Below, piece by piece: positions 19,139 to 27,699 of a stretch of 64,000 nt of DNA. The notes below the pieces were generated by a model. That model had not been told where the DNA came from and searched no databases. It was given only the letters and a program-made list of their open reading frames with translations. Where the stretch lies: positions 24,271 to 88,270 of the forward strand of contig JAWLDA010000016.1 in the NCBI GenBank assembly GCA_041686855.1. The letters run 5' to 3'. Numbering within the stretch: the stretch's first letter is position 1; each line of letters opens with the position of its first letter. The DNA comes from JAWLDA01 sp041686855 (GTDB taxonomy: Bacteria > Bacillota > Limnochordia > DTU080 > RSA5). Position numbers and translations under genes: made by a program.

Positions 19139-20110
19139 CTATGGTGCCAAAACCGGTAGACTCTCGCCTCCAATGAGTGTCTGCGGATCGATGGGCGAAC
19201 CGTCGCTGATCAACGTGAAGCCGACGACCCGTCCGCTTTCAGGATCGGGAGCCTCTCCGATCACTGAACCTGTCGTTACTTCGGTGAATGAAGCAACGTC
19301 CACTGAGCGCAGACCCTCGTACTCGCTGCGCAATCCGCCGTCGTGCTCGATGCTCACTCGCCATAAACCGCCTTCGCGCACTACATCACGTACCCGTCCG
19401 GCGAGCGTGGCACGCACGGTCTGTTCGCCCTCCTCTGGAATAAGCGCTACGGAGGCGTCGTGACGCCAATCGCCAAAGACAGGGTGGCGGTACCAGCCAA
19501 AGGGGCGAGAGATCGAACCTGAGACAGGCCATACGAGGTCATCAGCATTTTCGAGAACCTCCGCCACGTCGATCGCGTTCGATTCATTCGGTGGACTGAT
19601 CACCGACATTTGCTCAGGAGGCATTGCGTCTACCTTCGGTTGAAAACCTCGATCATCCGCCTGGCGTTCAACCCGCACCGGAGGCAACTGGGCCGGGGGC
19701 GCCTCCACCCGTTGAACAGTCTCAGCCGGGTCGAATACGATCGACTCTGCCTGCTGTGAAGCCTCCGCTGTCTCTCGATCTGATGACTCCGCTGACGCCG
19801 CGGCGTCCTCTCGAGAGAGCTGTGGGAGCGAGGGGAAGTTTAACGCCTGTTCCCCATCGGTTCCCCGAGGGTCGGCTCCATCAAAGGGTTGCAAGCCTGC
19901 GCTCTGATTGGTTCGCGTGACGACGTTCCAACCTGTGGTGAACCCGACGCCGGCCAAGACGACGAGCAATGTCAACGCGAAGATCGATCGTTGGAGCGGG
20001 GTGCGTCTACGATGTTGGGCTGCCATGGCCTGCAGACCTTTAAGCATCCGCCCCCAGCCACCTTTGAGCCTTTTACCGATGAGCCTCAGTGAATCCTTGA
20101 GTCTGGACAT
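19139..20110 (-). CDS. SpoIIQ-like protein with degenerate M23/LytM domain
   Basis: About 323 residues: cytoplasmic basic N-terminus, one membrane helix (RSIFALTLLVVLAGVGF), a long low-complexity linker, and a C-terminal M23 (LytM) domain (about 195-310) beginning WPVSGSISRPFGWYRHP. In active enzymes the zinc site is HxxxD plus HxH; here the first motif reads WRHDASVAL and the second reads YEGLRS where YGHLSS is usual, so metal ligands appear lost. This matches a structural role like Bacillus SpoIIQ, which pairs with SpoIIIAH across the engulfment septum. The next gene is spoIIID, as in Bacillus. spoIID, normally upstream, is missing. The start at 20110 is not certain. Confidence 0.8.
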   Translation of the reverse strand: MSRLKDSLRLIGKRLKGGWGRMLKGLQAMAAQHRRRTPLQRSIFALTLLVVLAGVGFTTGWNVVTRTNQSAGLQPFDGADPRGTDGEQALNFPSLPQLSREDAAASAESSDRETAEASQQAESIVFDPAETVQRVEAPPAQLPPVRVERQADDRGFQPKVDAMPPEQMSVISPPNESNAIDVAEVLENADDLVWPVSGSISRPFGWYRHPVFGDWRHDASVALIPEEGEQTVRATLAGRVRDVVREGGLWRVSIEHDGGLRSEYEGLRSVDVASFTEVTTGSVIGEAPDPESGRVVGFTLISDGSPIDPQTLIGGESLPVLAP

Positions 20111-20182
20111 GATTACGTGTTCACTCCTTTTTGCAAGCCTGGTGCTAAGAATTCCGGGCATGCCCTGCCAAGCGTCCTACCG

Positions 20183-20998
20183 TTACAGGGTGGGCGTACC
20201 CACCTCAACCCACATGCCTTGTCCCTGACGAGAGATCCGGATCGCCACGTTCGTGCGCGCGCCACTCACCTCGTAAGGTGTCGTTGTCAGTCTAGGTGAG
20301 TACCCACGGGCCGTCACACCGTCAACCCTAGTGTGAGTGGTAACGGCCTCCACATTCATTTCGTGCATGAGTTGGTCCACAAGACGCTCTACGTCTGTGT
20401 CACGGGGTACGGGTCGTCCCTCGACGCTCGCCTCCAGTTCAATTTCCCGCAGAGGAGCACCCACGGCGCGCTGCAATTGGCCCTCCATTTGGTACATAGC
20501 AGACCGCATGCCATCGAGGCGTCCCACAAGCTCCCGAAGGAGCGCAACCTCAAGACGCCCGGTGGAGAGCTCGTCCGGCCGAAGAAAGCGAGCCGAAGCC
20601 GTCCAAGTTCCCCCTGCCTCGTCGTGCCCGCGATAGTAGACAACGCGATATTGTGGCCGCACTTCACTCCAAAGCTCGACATCACTGTGCTCAGTACGTG
20701 CAGCGGCAATCCGCGCCGCCAGTCTCTTTAGCTCCTCCATCGTCACGTCTTGCTCATGACGCACTAAAGCTGTCGCGCGCAGTTGAGTCGCTCGGATGGA
20801 GACTCCGGCTGCATCAAGTGCCGCCATCACCGGATGCTCAAGAATTCGCTCGTGTTTGACCAGTCGAATTTGATGCTGCACAAGGAGCACCAGTAAAGCG
20901 GTCAGCGTCAAAGTGAGGCTCACTCGTAGCAGAAAACGGCGTAGCTGCGCCATAAGTGTCGGCTGGGCATTCACGACGACCGTCTCTTCCGTCATCAT
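20183..20998 (-). CDS. ywmB: YwmB-like protein of unknown function
   Basis: About 271 residues with one N-terminal membrane helix (LLRVSLTLTLTALLVLLV) and a mixed alpha/beta outer part that fits the YwmB family, which has a TATA-binding-protein-like fold and no known activity. In Bacillus ywmB lies between atpC and murAA-spoIID, and here it also lies between atpC and the SpoIIQ-like gene, so synteny supports the weak sequence call. The ATG at 20998 has AAAGGAG five bases upstream; the open frame extends to 21109 without a ribosome site. Probably exposed in the periplasm. Confidence 0.66.
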   Translation of the reverse strand: MMTEETVVVNAQPTLMAQLRRFLLRVSLTLTLTALLVLLVQHQIRLVKHERILEHPVMAALDAAGVSIRATQLRATALVRHEQDVTMEELKRLAARIAAARTEHSDVELWSEVRPQYRVVYYRGHDEAGGTWTASARFLRPDELSTGRLEVALLRELVGRLDGMRSAMYQMEGQLQRAVGAPLREIELEASVEGRPVPRDTDVERLVDQLMHEMNVEAVTTHTRVDGVTARGYSPRLTTTPYEVSGARTNVAIRISRQGQGMWVEVGTPTL

Positions 20999-21119
20999 CG
21001 GGACTCCTTTCCGACAAAACCCGGACAGTGGACGCGAACGTGACTGCTTTCCATGATGCCCTCCGACTGGTAGGAATATGCACGGGCATAGGAAATCCAC
21101 GGAGCTCATACATATTGAG

Positions 21120-21148
21120 TTGACATTGGCTTCAAGTGAACTGAGAAA
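21120..21148 (+). promoter_or_regulatory. Candidate sigma-A promoter for the CopD-like gene
   Basis: A consensus -35 TTGACA (21120-21125), 17-base spacer, and a weak -10 GAGAAA (21143-21148). It lies 38 bases before the chosen start of the CopD-like gene. The poor -10 keeps this call tentative. Confidence 0.35.
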
Positions 21149-21186
21149 TTGCAGGTCACCAGGTGATGAGGAGGAGGTGCGGTCGC

Positions 21187-21630
21187 TTGGAAACTGCGTT
21201 GACCAAGGCGCTTATAAATTGGCTACATCTCACAGCCGCGATGGTATGGTTGGGAGCCATCTTTACCACACCGCTCGTTCTAACCCAAGTGTTAGCAAAC
21301 GAGCGCGAGAACATCCGACAGAGGGTGAAGGCTAGATATCACACCTGCCTCTCGCCAGTCGCGTGGGGAGCCCTTGGAGTGCTCACGATCACCGGATTGA
21401 TTCGGGCGATGAGCCACCTCGACCAAGGTTGGACCGATTTGATCACAACCGAGTGGGGCAGGCTTTTATCTTTTAAAATTCTCTTGATCGGGGTCATGGT
21501 GACGGCGGGGGCGTATGCCAGGTATCGACTCATTCCAAGGATCGAACGGAGCGCGGGGACCCTGCAGCTCATCTCGGTAGGCACAGCGGCGCTCGGCCTA
21601 GCGCTCTTGTGGGTGATTACACTACTGTAG
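21187..21630 (+). CDS. CopD-like four-helix membrane protein
   Basis: About 147 residues with four hydrophobic segments and the opening LINWLHLTAAMVWLGAIF, which carries the conserved His and Trp of the CopD domain and related heme or copper membrane proteins. Other members are implicated in copper handling or as small heme-binding proteins; nothing here decides which. A TTG at 21187 lies 9 bases after GAGGAGGAG; GTG and ATG codons upstream overlap that ribosome site. It is a lone plus-strand gene inserted between ywmB and atpC, two genes that are neighbours in Bacillus. Confidence 0.72.
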   Translation: METALTKALINWLHLTAAMVWLGAIFTTPLVLTQVLANERENIRQRVKARYHTCLSPVAWGALGVLTITGLIRAMSHLDQGWTDLITTEWGRLLSFKILLIGVMVTAGAYARYRLIPRIERSAGTLQLISVGTAALGLALLWVITLL

Positions 21631-21680
21631 GACGTCTTTCGATATTGCACCGTAACCTAAACAAATGCCCGAACACGCGA

Positions 21681-21717
21681 AACGGACCTCCCGGGGAAAG
21701 AGCCTCGGAGGTCCGTT
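21681..21717. terminator. Hairpin after the ATP synthase operon
   Basis: Perfect 11-base inverted repeat AACGGACCTCC / GGAGGTCCGTT with a 15-base loop, 30 bases past the atpC stop. On the minus strand it is followed by a short T stretch, so it probably ends the atp operon and may also serve the CopD-like gene on the other strand. Confidence 0.65.
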
Positions 21718-21746
21718 AGAGATGCCAGTATTTCATGGGGCGTAAG

Positions 21747-22148
21747 TTAGGCGCCTGCAGCTTGGAGTCGGTTGACTGCCCGGCGAAACGCAGCTTCGGC
21801 CCGAGCGCGGTCCACACCCTCTTGCCGCTGCTGCAATCGACGCTCGGCCCGTTCCTTCGCAGCCATCGCCCGCGCTACGTCAATCTCTCCCGCCAGTTCA
21901 GCAGTGTCAGCAAGTATAGACACCTTGTTCTCAGCGACTTCAACGAATCCGCCCGTGATTGCCAGACGCGTCTTTTCAGCGTTCACGCTGCCGTACTCAA
22001 CGATACCAATACCAAGTCCGGCTACCATTGGTGCGTGACCACTCAAAAATCCGAGTCGTCCCTCTACGCCGGGGACAACGACCGATTGTGCGTCCTCGGT
22101 CAATACGGTCCGCTCGGGCGTCACAACCTCGAGACGCAGGTCGGCCAT
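21747..22148 (-). CDS. atpC: ATP synthase epsilon subunit
   Basis: 133 residues with the epsilon beta-sandwich (VVTPERTVLTEDAQ, then VVVPGVEGRLGFLSGHAPM) and two C-terminal helices rich in Ala, Glu and Arg. It sits in the central stalk and inhibits ATP hydrolysis. It is the last gene of the operon and starts one base after atpD ends. Confidence 0.96.
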   Translation of the reverse strand: MADLRLEVVTPERTVLTEDAQSVVVPGVEGRLGFLSGHAPMVAGLGIGIVEYGSVNAEKTRLAITGGFVEVAENKVSILADTAELAGEIDVARAMAAKERAERRLQQRQEGVDRARAEAAFRRAVNRLQAAGA

Positions 22149-23576
22149 TTAGGCCCCCTCCTCCGCGAGTTGCTTCCCTCGTTCCACGGCTTCGTCGATG
22201 CTACCCACCATGTAGAAGGCTCCCTCAGGCAGATCGTCGTGCTTTCCTTCGATGATCTCCTTAAAGCCCCGCACTGTCTCTTCTCGAGAGACGTACTTAC
22301 CAGGGGTACTCGTGAACACTTCCGCAACAAAGAACGGTTGTGACAAGAAACGCTCGATGCGGCGAGCGCGGGCCACGACGACCTTGTCTTCGTCGGAGAG
22401 TTCGTCCATGCCCAGAATGGCAATAATATCCTGCAGCTCTTTGTAACGCTGCAAGATCTCTTGAACCTGGCGAGCGACTCTGTAGTGCTCGTCACCCACG
22501 ACGTCGGGCGTAAGGATTCGCGAGGTGGAAGCGAGAGGATCGACAGCAGGATAAATGCCCTTCTCAGAGATGCGTCGCTCGAGGTTTGTCGTCGCATCCA
22601 AGTGAGCAAAGGTCGTCGCAGGAGCTGGGTCAGTATAGTCGTCCGCAGGCACGTAAATCGCTTGGATCGACGTGATCGAACCCGCCTTGGTCGTGGTAAT
22701 CCGCTCTTGCAACGCACCCATTTCGGTCGCAAGCGTAGGCTGGTATCCAACCGCCGAGGGCATACGTCCCAACAGCGCCGACACTTCAGAACCCGCTTGA
22801 ACGAAACGGAAAATATTATCGATAAACAACAGGACGTCTTGTCCCTCAGAGTCACGGAAATGTTCAGCCAAGGTGAGCCCTGTGAGCGCAACGCGCAGGC
22901 GAGCGCCCGGAGGCTCATTCATCTGACCGAAGACCATTGCCGTCTTGTCCAAAACGCCTGACTCCTGCATCTCCTGGTAGAGCTGCGTCCCTTCACGGGT
23001 ACGCTCACCCACACCAGCAAAGACGGAGAACCCACCGTGCTCATAAGCGATGTTCCGGATTAGCTCCATGATCAAAACGGTCTTACCGACACCCGCGCCG
23101 CCGAAAAGACCGATTTTACCACCGCGGGGATACGGGGCCAGAAGGTCCACGACCTTGATCCCAGTCTCCAAGATCTCCGTGGCAGGCGAGACATCCTCCA
23201 CCGCAGGAGCAGGCCGGTGAATCGGTAAAAGGGTGTCGCTCTCTACAGGACCCTGACCGTCAATCGTCTCACCCAAGACGTTAAAGACCCGCCCCAACGA
23301 GTTTCGGCCCACCGGTACGGAAATCGGCCGCCCAAGATCTTTCGCGGGCATTCCTCGCTTCAGCCCGTCCGTACCTGACATCGCTACGCAGCGAACCGTG
23401 TTGTTCCCCAGGTGCTGCGCGGCTTCCAGAGTCAAGTTGATATGAATTCCTTCGGAATCCGTCTCAATCGTAATCGCATTGTTCAATTCAGGCAACTGTC
23501 CCGGATCGAACTCGACGTCAACGACAGGACCCGTCACCTGAACAACGCGGCCCATCCGCTTTGCGTCTTCGCTCAT
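22149..23576 (-). CDS. atpD: ATP synthase beta subunit
   Basis: 475 residues, close to the usual length, carrying the catalytic nucleotide site: P-loop GGAGVGKTVLI (about 155-165), the catalytic Glu in AGVGERTREG, and the DELSEEDK-type C-terminal region (here DELSDEDK). Three copies with alpha form the F1 hexamer that makes ATP. Its gene lies in the normal order between gamma and epsilon. Confidence 0.98.
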   Translation of the reverse strand: MSEDAKRMGRVVQVTGPVVDVEFDPGQLPELNNAITIETDSEGIHINLTLEAAQHLGNNTVRCVAMSGTDGLKRGMPAKDLGRPISVPVGRNSLGRVFNVLGETIDGQGPVESDTLLPIHRPAPAVEDVSPATEILETGIKVVDLLAPYPRGGKIGLFGGAGVGKTVLIMELIRNIAYEHGGFSVFAGVGERTREGTQLYQEMQESGVLDKTAMVFGQMNEPPGARLRVALTGLTLAEHFRDSEGQDVLLFIDNIFRFVQAGSEVSALLGRMPSAVGYQPTLATEMGALQERITTTKAGSITSIQAIYVPADDYTDPAPATTFAHLDATTNLERRISEKGIYPAVDPLASTSRILTPDVVGDEHYRVARQVQEILQRYKELQDIIAILGMDELSDEDKVVVARARRIERFLSQPFFVAEVFTSTPGKYVSREETVRGFKEIIEGKHDDLPEGAFYMVGSIDEAVERGKQLAEEGA

Positions 23577-23648
23577 CGCTCGTGCCTCCCTCAGAAGTAG
23601 CTGGTACAGAAACTCAAGAACGGCTCACATCAGTGGAGATGCGTGCTC

Positions 23649-24545
23649 TTAGCCCGATCCGGCCAAAGCCTCCGCCCCGCCGACGATCTCCGCAATCTCC
23701 TTGGTAATGCTCGCTTGACGAGCCCTGTTGAAGGTGAGCGTCAGAGCATCGATCATCTCTCCCGCGTTGTCGGAGGCGCTGCGCATTGCAGTCATGCGAG
23801 CGCCAAACTCGCTCGCTTTCGCCTCCATGAGCGCACTATACATCTCAGTCTCAACGTAACGCGGCAGCAAAATGTTGAGGACTGCATCGGCGGAGGGTTC
23901 GTAAAGGTACTCGCTCGCACTCCCTGAGTCAGACTCCACCGCCCCATCAGCTGTTGCGCCCGCTGGATCCACGATCGGCAACAATTGCTCGAGCTTCGGC
24001 CGTTGACTGATGGCACTGACAAACTCAGTGTACAACAGGTGAATCTCGTCATACTCCCGGGTTGTAAAGGATTCCATGAGGAAACCAGCGATCTCTTTAG
24101 CCGTTGCAAACTCAATCTCGTCGCCGAGATTCACGTACTCTGCGACCGGCTTAATCTGTTGCTTCCTCAGAAAGTCCCGTACCTTCCGCCCAATTGCGAC
24201 CACGCCAAACTCACGTCGCTCCTCCTTGATCACCTGGTTGAGCTTTCGAAGGAGGTTGGCATTGTAACCACCTGCGAGTCCGCCATCTGCCGCCACGGCG
24301 ACGTAGAGTACCCGCTTACTCTCCCTCGCCTCCAACAAGGGGTGAGCAAGCTCGCCGGTCCCTTCTCCCCCTCGAGCAGACGCTACCAGACGAACGAGCA
24401 CCTCCCGCAACTTACCGGCGAAAGGCCGACTTGCAACGACGCGGTTTTGCGCACGTCTGAGTTTCGCGGCAGCGACCATCTCCATCGCCTTTGTGATTTG
24501 CTGCATGTTCTTCACGCTGGCGATACGGCGCTTAATGTCGCGCAT
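23649..24545 (-). CDS. atpG: ATP synthase gamma subunit
   Basis: About 298 residues with the N-terminal helix MRDIKRRIASVKNMQQITKAM and the C-terminal helix that together make the rotating coiled coil. A slightly long acidic insert (near residues 195-215, GATADGAVESDSGSASE) explains the extra length. An ATG at 24560 would add five residues, but GGAG lies correctly before the ATG at 24545. Confidence 0.96.
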   Translation of the reverse strand: MRDIKRRIASVKNMQQITKAMEMVAAAKLRRAQNRVVASRPFAGKLREVLVRLVASARGGEGTGELAHPLLEARESKRVLYVAVAADGGLAGGYNANLLRKLNQVIKEERREFGVVAIGRKVRDFLRKQQIKPVAEYVNLGDEIEFATAKEIAGFLMESFTTREYDEIHLLYTEFVSAISQRPKLEQLLPIVDPAGATADGAVESDSGSASEYLYEPSADAVLNILLPRYVETEMYSALMEAKASEFGARMTAMRSASDNAGEMIDALTLTFNRARQASITKEIAEIVGGAEALAGSG

Positions 24546-24593
24546 CGACTCTCCTGCCATCTTGACCTACACCACCTTTACTGCCGGAGCGTG

Positions 24594-26102
24594 CTAGGAA
24601 TTAAAGCCTTCTTTAAAGGTCTTGATCGCCTTCTCGAGGCTCTCCACGATCTCATCCGACAATTCCTTTTGATCCCGAATGGCCGCAAGCACATCGGAGT
24701 GCTCCGTATCGAGAAAGCGGAAGAAGTCGGATTCAAAGGCCGAGATGCGCTCGACAGGAATGTCATCGAGATGACCGTTGACCGCTACGTACAAAATGGC
24801 GACTTGACGTTCAACAGGTAGCGGCTCATACTGGCCTTGCTTAAGCACCTCAGTCATGCGCTCACCACGAGCGAGCCGGGCCTGTGTGGCTCGGTCAAGA
24901 TCCGAACCGAACTGCGCAAACGCCGCAAGCTCACGATACTGCGAGAGATCCAGACGCAGACTACCTGCAACCTTCTTCATCGCCTTGATTTGGGCATCAC
25001 CACCGACACGTGAGACCGAGATACCGACGTTAATCGCCGGTCGCACACCTGAGTAAAACAGGTCGGACTCCAAGAAGATCTGCCCATCTGTAATGGAAAT
25101 GACATTAGTCGGGACGTAAGCCGATACGTCTCCGGCCTGCGTCTCAATGATCGGCAGAGCGGTCAGAGATCCGGCGCCGAGCTCGTCATTCAATTTGACT
25201 GCCCGTTCCAATAGACGTGAGTGCAAGTAAAAGACATCACCCGGGAATGCTTCGCGCCCCGGCGGTCGACGCAAGAGCAGGCTCAACTCACGGTAAGCAG
25301 CAGCATGCTTGGACAGGTCATCGTAGACCACAAGCACATGCTTGCCATTGTACATGAACTCTTCGCCCATTGCGCATCCGGCGTAAGGCGCGATGTAAAG
25401 CAGCGGTGCAGGCTCAGAAGCCGTAGCGGAGACGACGATTGTATAATCCATCGCTCCATGCTTTTTGAGCGTCTCCACAATCCCGGATACCGTCGATGCC
25501 TTTTGACCAATCGCGACGTAGACGCAGATGACGTCCTGCCCTTTTTGGTTCAAAATGGTATCGAGTGCAACAGCCGTCTTACCAGTCTGGCGGTCTCCAA
25601 TAATCAACTCGCGTTGTCCGCGGCCGATCGGGATCATCGAGTCAATCGCCTTGAGTCCTGTTTGCAAAGGCTCATGCACGTTCTTCCGGTCGACGACACC
25701 GGCGGAGTTCGCCTCAATCGGGCGGCTCTTTTCAGTCTCGATCGGGCCGGCGCCATCAAGGGGCTGCCCAAGTGGGTTGACGACGCGACCAATCAAGGCC
25801 TCACCCACCGGAACTTCTACAATGCGACCGGTACGTTTGACCGTGTCTCCTTCTTTGATGTCGGAGAACGGACCCATAATAACGCAACCGATATTGTCCT
25901 CTTCCAGGTTGAGCGCCATGCCGTACACGCCGTTCTCAAACTCGAGAAGCTCACCGGCCATGGCGTCTTCAAGGCCGTAGATGCGTGCAATTCCGTCACC
26001 CACCATCACGACGGTACCGACGCTCTCAACCTTGACATCTGATTCAAATTCTGCGATTTGCTTCTTTAAGATCGCACTGATCTCATCAGGTCGAATCGCC
26101 AC
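24594..26102 (-). CDS. atpA: ATP synthase alpha subunit
   Basis: 502 residues with the non-catalytic P-loop [11 protein letters not shown] (about 169-179), the regulatory N-terminal beta domain, and the conserved [32 protein letters not shown] stretch. Begins with GTG at 26102. It alternates with beta in F1. Confidence 0.98.
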   Translation of the reverse strand: [502 protein letters not shown]

Positions 26103-26122
26103 TCACCATCACCCCGTTCGAT

Positions 26123-26668
26123 TCAGTTGAGCTGCGCCCGTTTGAGCTGTTCCCCAAGAAGGTTGAGGCGAGTTTTCACGCTGCCGTCCATCACCAAGTC
26201 CCCAATGCGGGCCACAACTCCACCCAGCAGGTCCTCGTTCTCTCGGGTCGTCAAACGCACTTCCTTACCCAATACCTTCGCTATCCCTTGAGCAATATCG
26301 TTCGATTGCTCTTGGTCTAAAGCCTGAGCCGTCGTCAACTCGACCTCAACGATTCCCCGTTTGCGGTCGGCGTACTCCAAAAACTCCTCGATCATATCCG
26401 CAAGCGCCGTCTCGCGTCGCTTGGTAACGACGAGGAGGAGGAAGTTTAGGGTAAGTCGCGAGAAGCGCTCCGCGAAGGCCGCGCGAACCAACTTTATCTT
26501 GTCTTCAGTGCTCACATTCTCACTTTCGAGAGCTCGACGAAAACCAGCGTTGCTCATCATCTCCAGAACGGAGCTGAGCTCTGCTTCTACTTCCGTCAGG
26601 TGACCGCTTTCATGCGCCAACTCTCCGAGCGCGTGTGCGTAACGGCGGGCGAGCTTTCGGCTCTTCAA
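26123..26668 (-). CDS. atpH: ATP synthase delta subunit
   Basis: 181 residues; N-terminal six-helix domain (RKLARRYAHALGELA) and the conserved C-terminal LGGVVARIGDLVMDGSVKTRLNLL. It joins the top of F1 to the b-subunit stator. Its TTG start overlaps the atpF stop by 4 bases (TTGA), a sign of translational coupling. Confidence 0.95.
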   Translation of the reverse strand: MKSRKLARRYAHALGELAHESGHLTEVEAELSSVLEMMSNAGFRRALESENVSTEDKIKLVRAAFAERFSRLTLNFLLLVVTKRRETALADMIEEFLEYADRKRGIVEVELTTAQALDQEQSNDIAQGIAKVLGKEVRLTTRENEDLLGGVVARIGDLVMDGSVKTRLNLLGEQLKRAQLN

Positions 26669-27201
26669 TTGAGCTCGCCTACCTTGTCAACGAAGTCCTT
26701 GACGAGGCCTTCATGGTCCTCCTTGGTGATCGTCCGGTTTAGAATCTTACCGGCAGCAGCGACAGCCAAGGTGGCGACCTCATCGCGGATGGCCGAAACG
26801 GCTCTCTCGCGCTCAACCTGAATTTCACGCTTCGCCTTCTCCAGGATGGCCTGAGCCTCGTTGTCGGCTTCCACGCGCTTGCGCCTGCCGTAATCCTCGG
26901 CATCTTTGGAGGCCTTCTCAATAATCTGTTGCGCCTCTTGGCGCGCCTCTTTGAGTTGCTCCTTGTACTCGGCCAGCAACTTATCCGCCTCTTCTTTTGA
27001 GGAAGCGGCATGAGTGAGCGAATCCTCGACAAACTTCTCGCGGCGTTGGATTACGCCGGCAATTGGCTTAAAGAGTAGAAAGTAAAGGCCGCCCATTACA
27101 ATCAGAAGGTTGACAGACTGAAGGATAAGAGTCCACCAGTCGATCGTAACTGGATTGGCCGCACCACCTGCGGCCGCGGCAAACGTCAAGTTGACGAGCA
27201 T
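26665..27201 (-). CDS. atpF: ATP synthase b subunit
   Basis: About 178 residues with one N-terminal membrane helix (LILQSVNLLIVMGGLYFLLF) followed by a long charged helix that forms the peripheral stalk. The ATG at 27201 is preferred over a GTG three codons upstream because GAGAGGTG then has proper spacing. A strong stem-loop lies upstream, between atpE and atpF. Confidence 0.94.
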   Translation of the reverse strand: MLVNLTFAAAAGGAANPVTIDWWTLILQSVNLLIVMGGLYFLLFKPIAGVIQRREKFVEDSLTHAASSKEEADKLLAEYKEQLKEARQEAQQIIEKASKDAEDYGRRKRVEADNEAQAILEKAKREIQVERERAVSAIRDEVATLAVAAAGKILNRTITKEDHEGLVKDFVDKVGELN

Positions 27202-27285
27202 CCCCGTCACCTCTCTTTAAGTTCGACGTCAAAAGTTCAGTGTAACCGGGTCGGCGTCAATTTCGCCGTCCTGTTCGCGGTGACA

Positions 27286-27315
27286 CCCGGGTCGCTCCAA
27301 GCGGACCGACCCGGG
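27286..27315. repeat. Strong intercistronic stem-loop between atpE and atpF
   Basis: CCCGGGTCG / CGACCCGGG (9 bases, perfect) enclosing a further TCC/GGA pairing with a C-C mismatch and AAGC/GCTT loop. It follows the atpE stop by about 55 bases in the transcript and has no T-run, so it is better read as an mRNA processing or protection element than as a full terminator. The 168-base gap that holds it (27202-27369) has no other recognisable feature. Confidence 0.6.
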
Positions 27316-27369
27316 ACCCACCAAGCACTAGAAGGTCTGCCGATCCTTTCCGGACGCCAAACGCTCCTA

Positions 27370-27585
27370 TTAAAACTTGGTCCAGATAAGGATGGCCATA
27401 ACGAATCCAAACAGCGTAAGCGCTTCGATAAAGGCCAAACCAATGAGCAGCGTGGTACGAATATCGCCTGCCGCCTCGGGCTGCCGAGAGATGCCCTGCA
27501 TAGCCGAAGCAGTCGCCCAGCCCTGCCCGAGCGCGGACCCCAACGCCGGGAGCGCAATAGCCAGCGCAGTTGCGAGGAACTCCAT
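27370..27585 (-). CDS. atpE: ATP synthase c subunit
   Basis: 71 residues making the usual helical hairpin: helix 1 ALPALGSALGQGWATASAM, polar loop SRQPEA, helix 2 with the ion-carrying Glu in FIEALTLFG. A copy of 8-15 forms the rotor ring. The ATG at 27585 follows GGAGG by 8 bases; the frame upstream is open but has no ribosome site. The Glu is followed by Ala-Leu as in proton-type rings, while a Gln typical of sodium-type rings is present in helix 1. Confidence 0.95.
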   Translation of the reverse strand: MEFLATALAIALPALGSALGQGWATASAMQGISRQPEAAGDIRTTLLIGLAFIEALTLFGFVMAILIWTKF

Positions 27586-27699
27586 GGTTATACCTCCTTC
27601 CACTCCTATTTCCACTCGCTTGTTACTCCGGGATACACGCAAGGGGGGGTATATCAACCGACCCCAGTCACGATCCCGGACTTCCCCGCCCAAGGCGCT

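Noticed and set aside
25221..26042. 273-codon plus-strand open frame inside atpA
   Set aside because: Shadow of atpA; composition has no sensible fold or motif.
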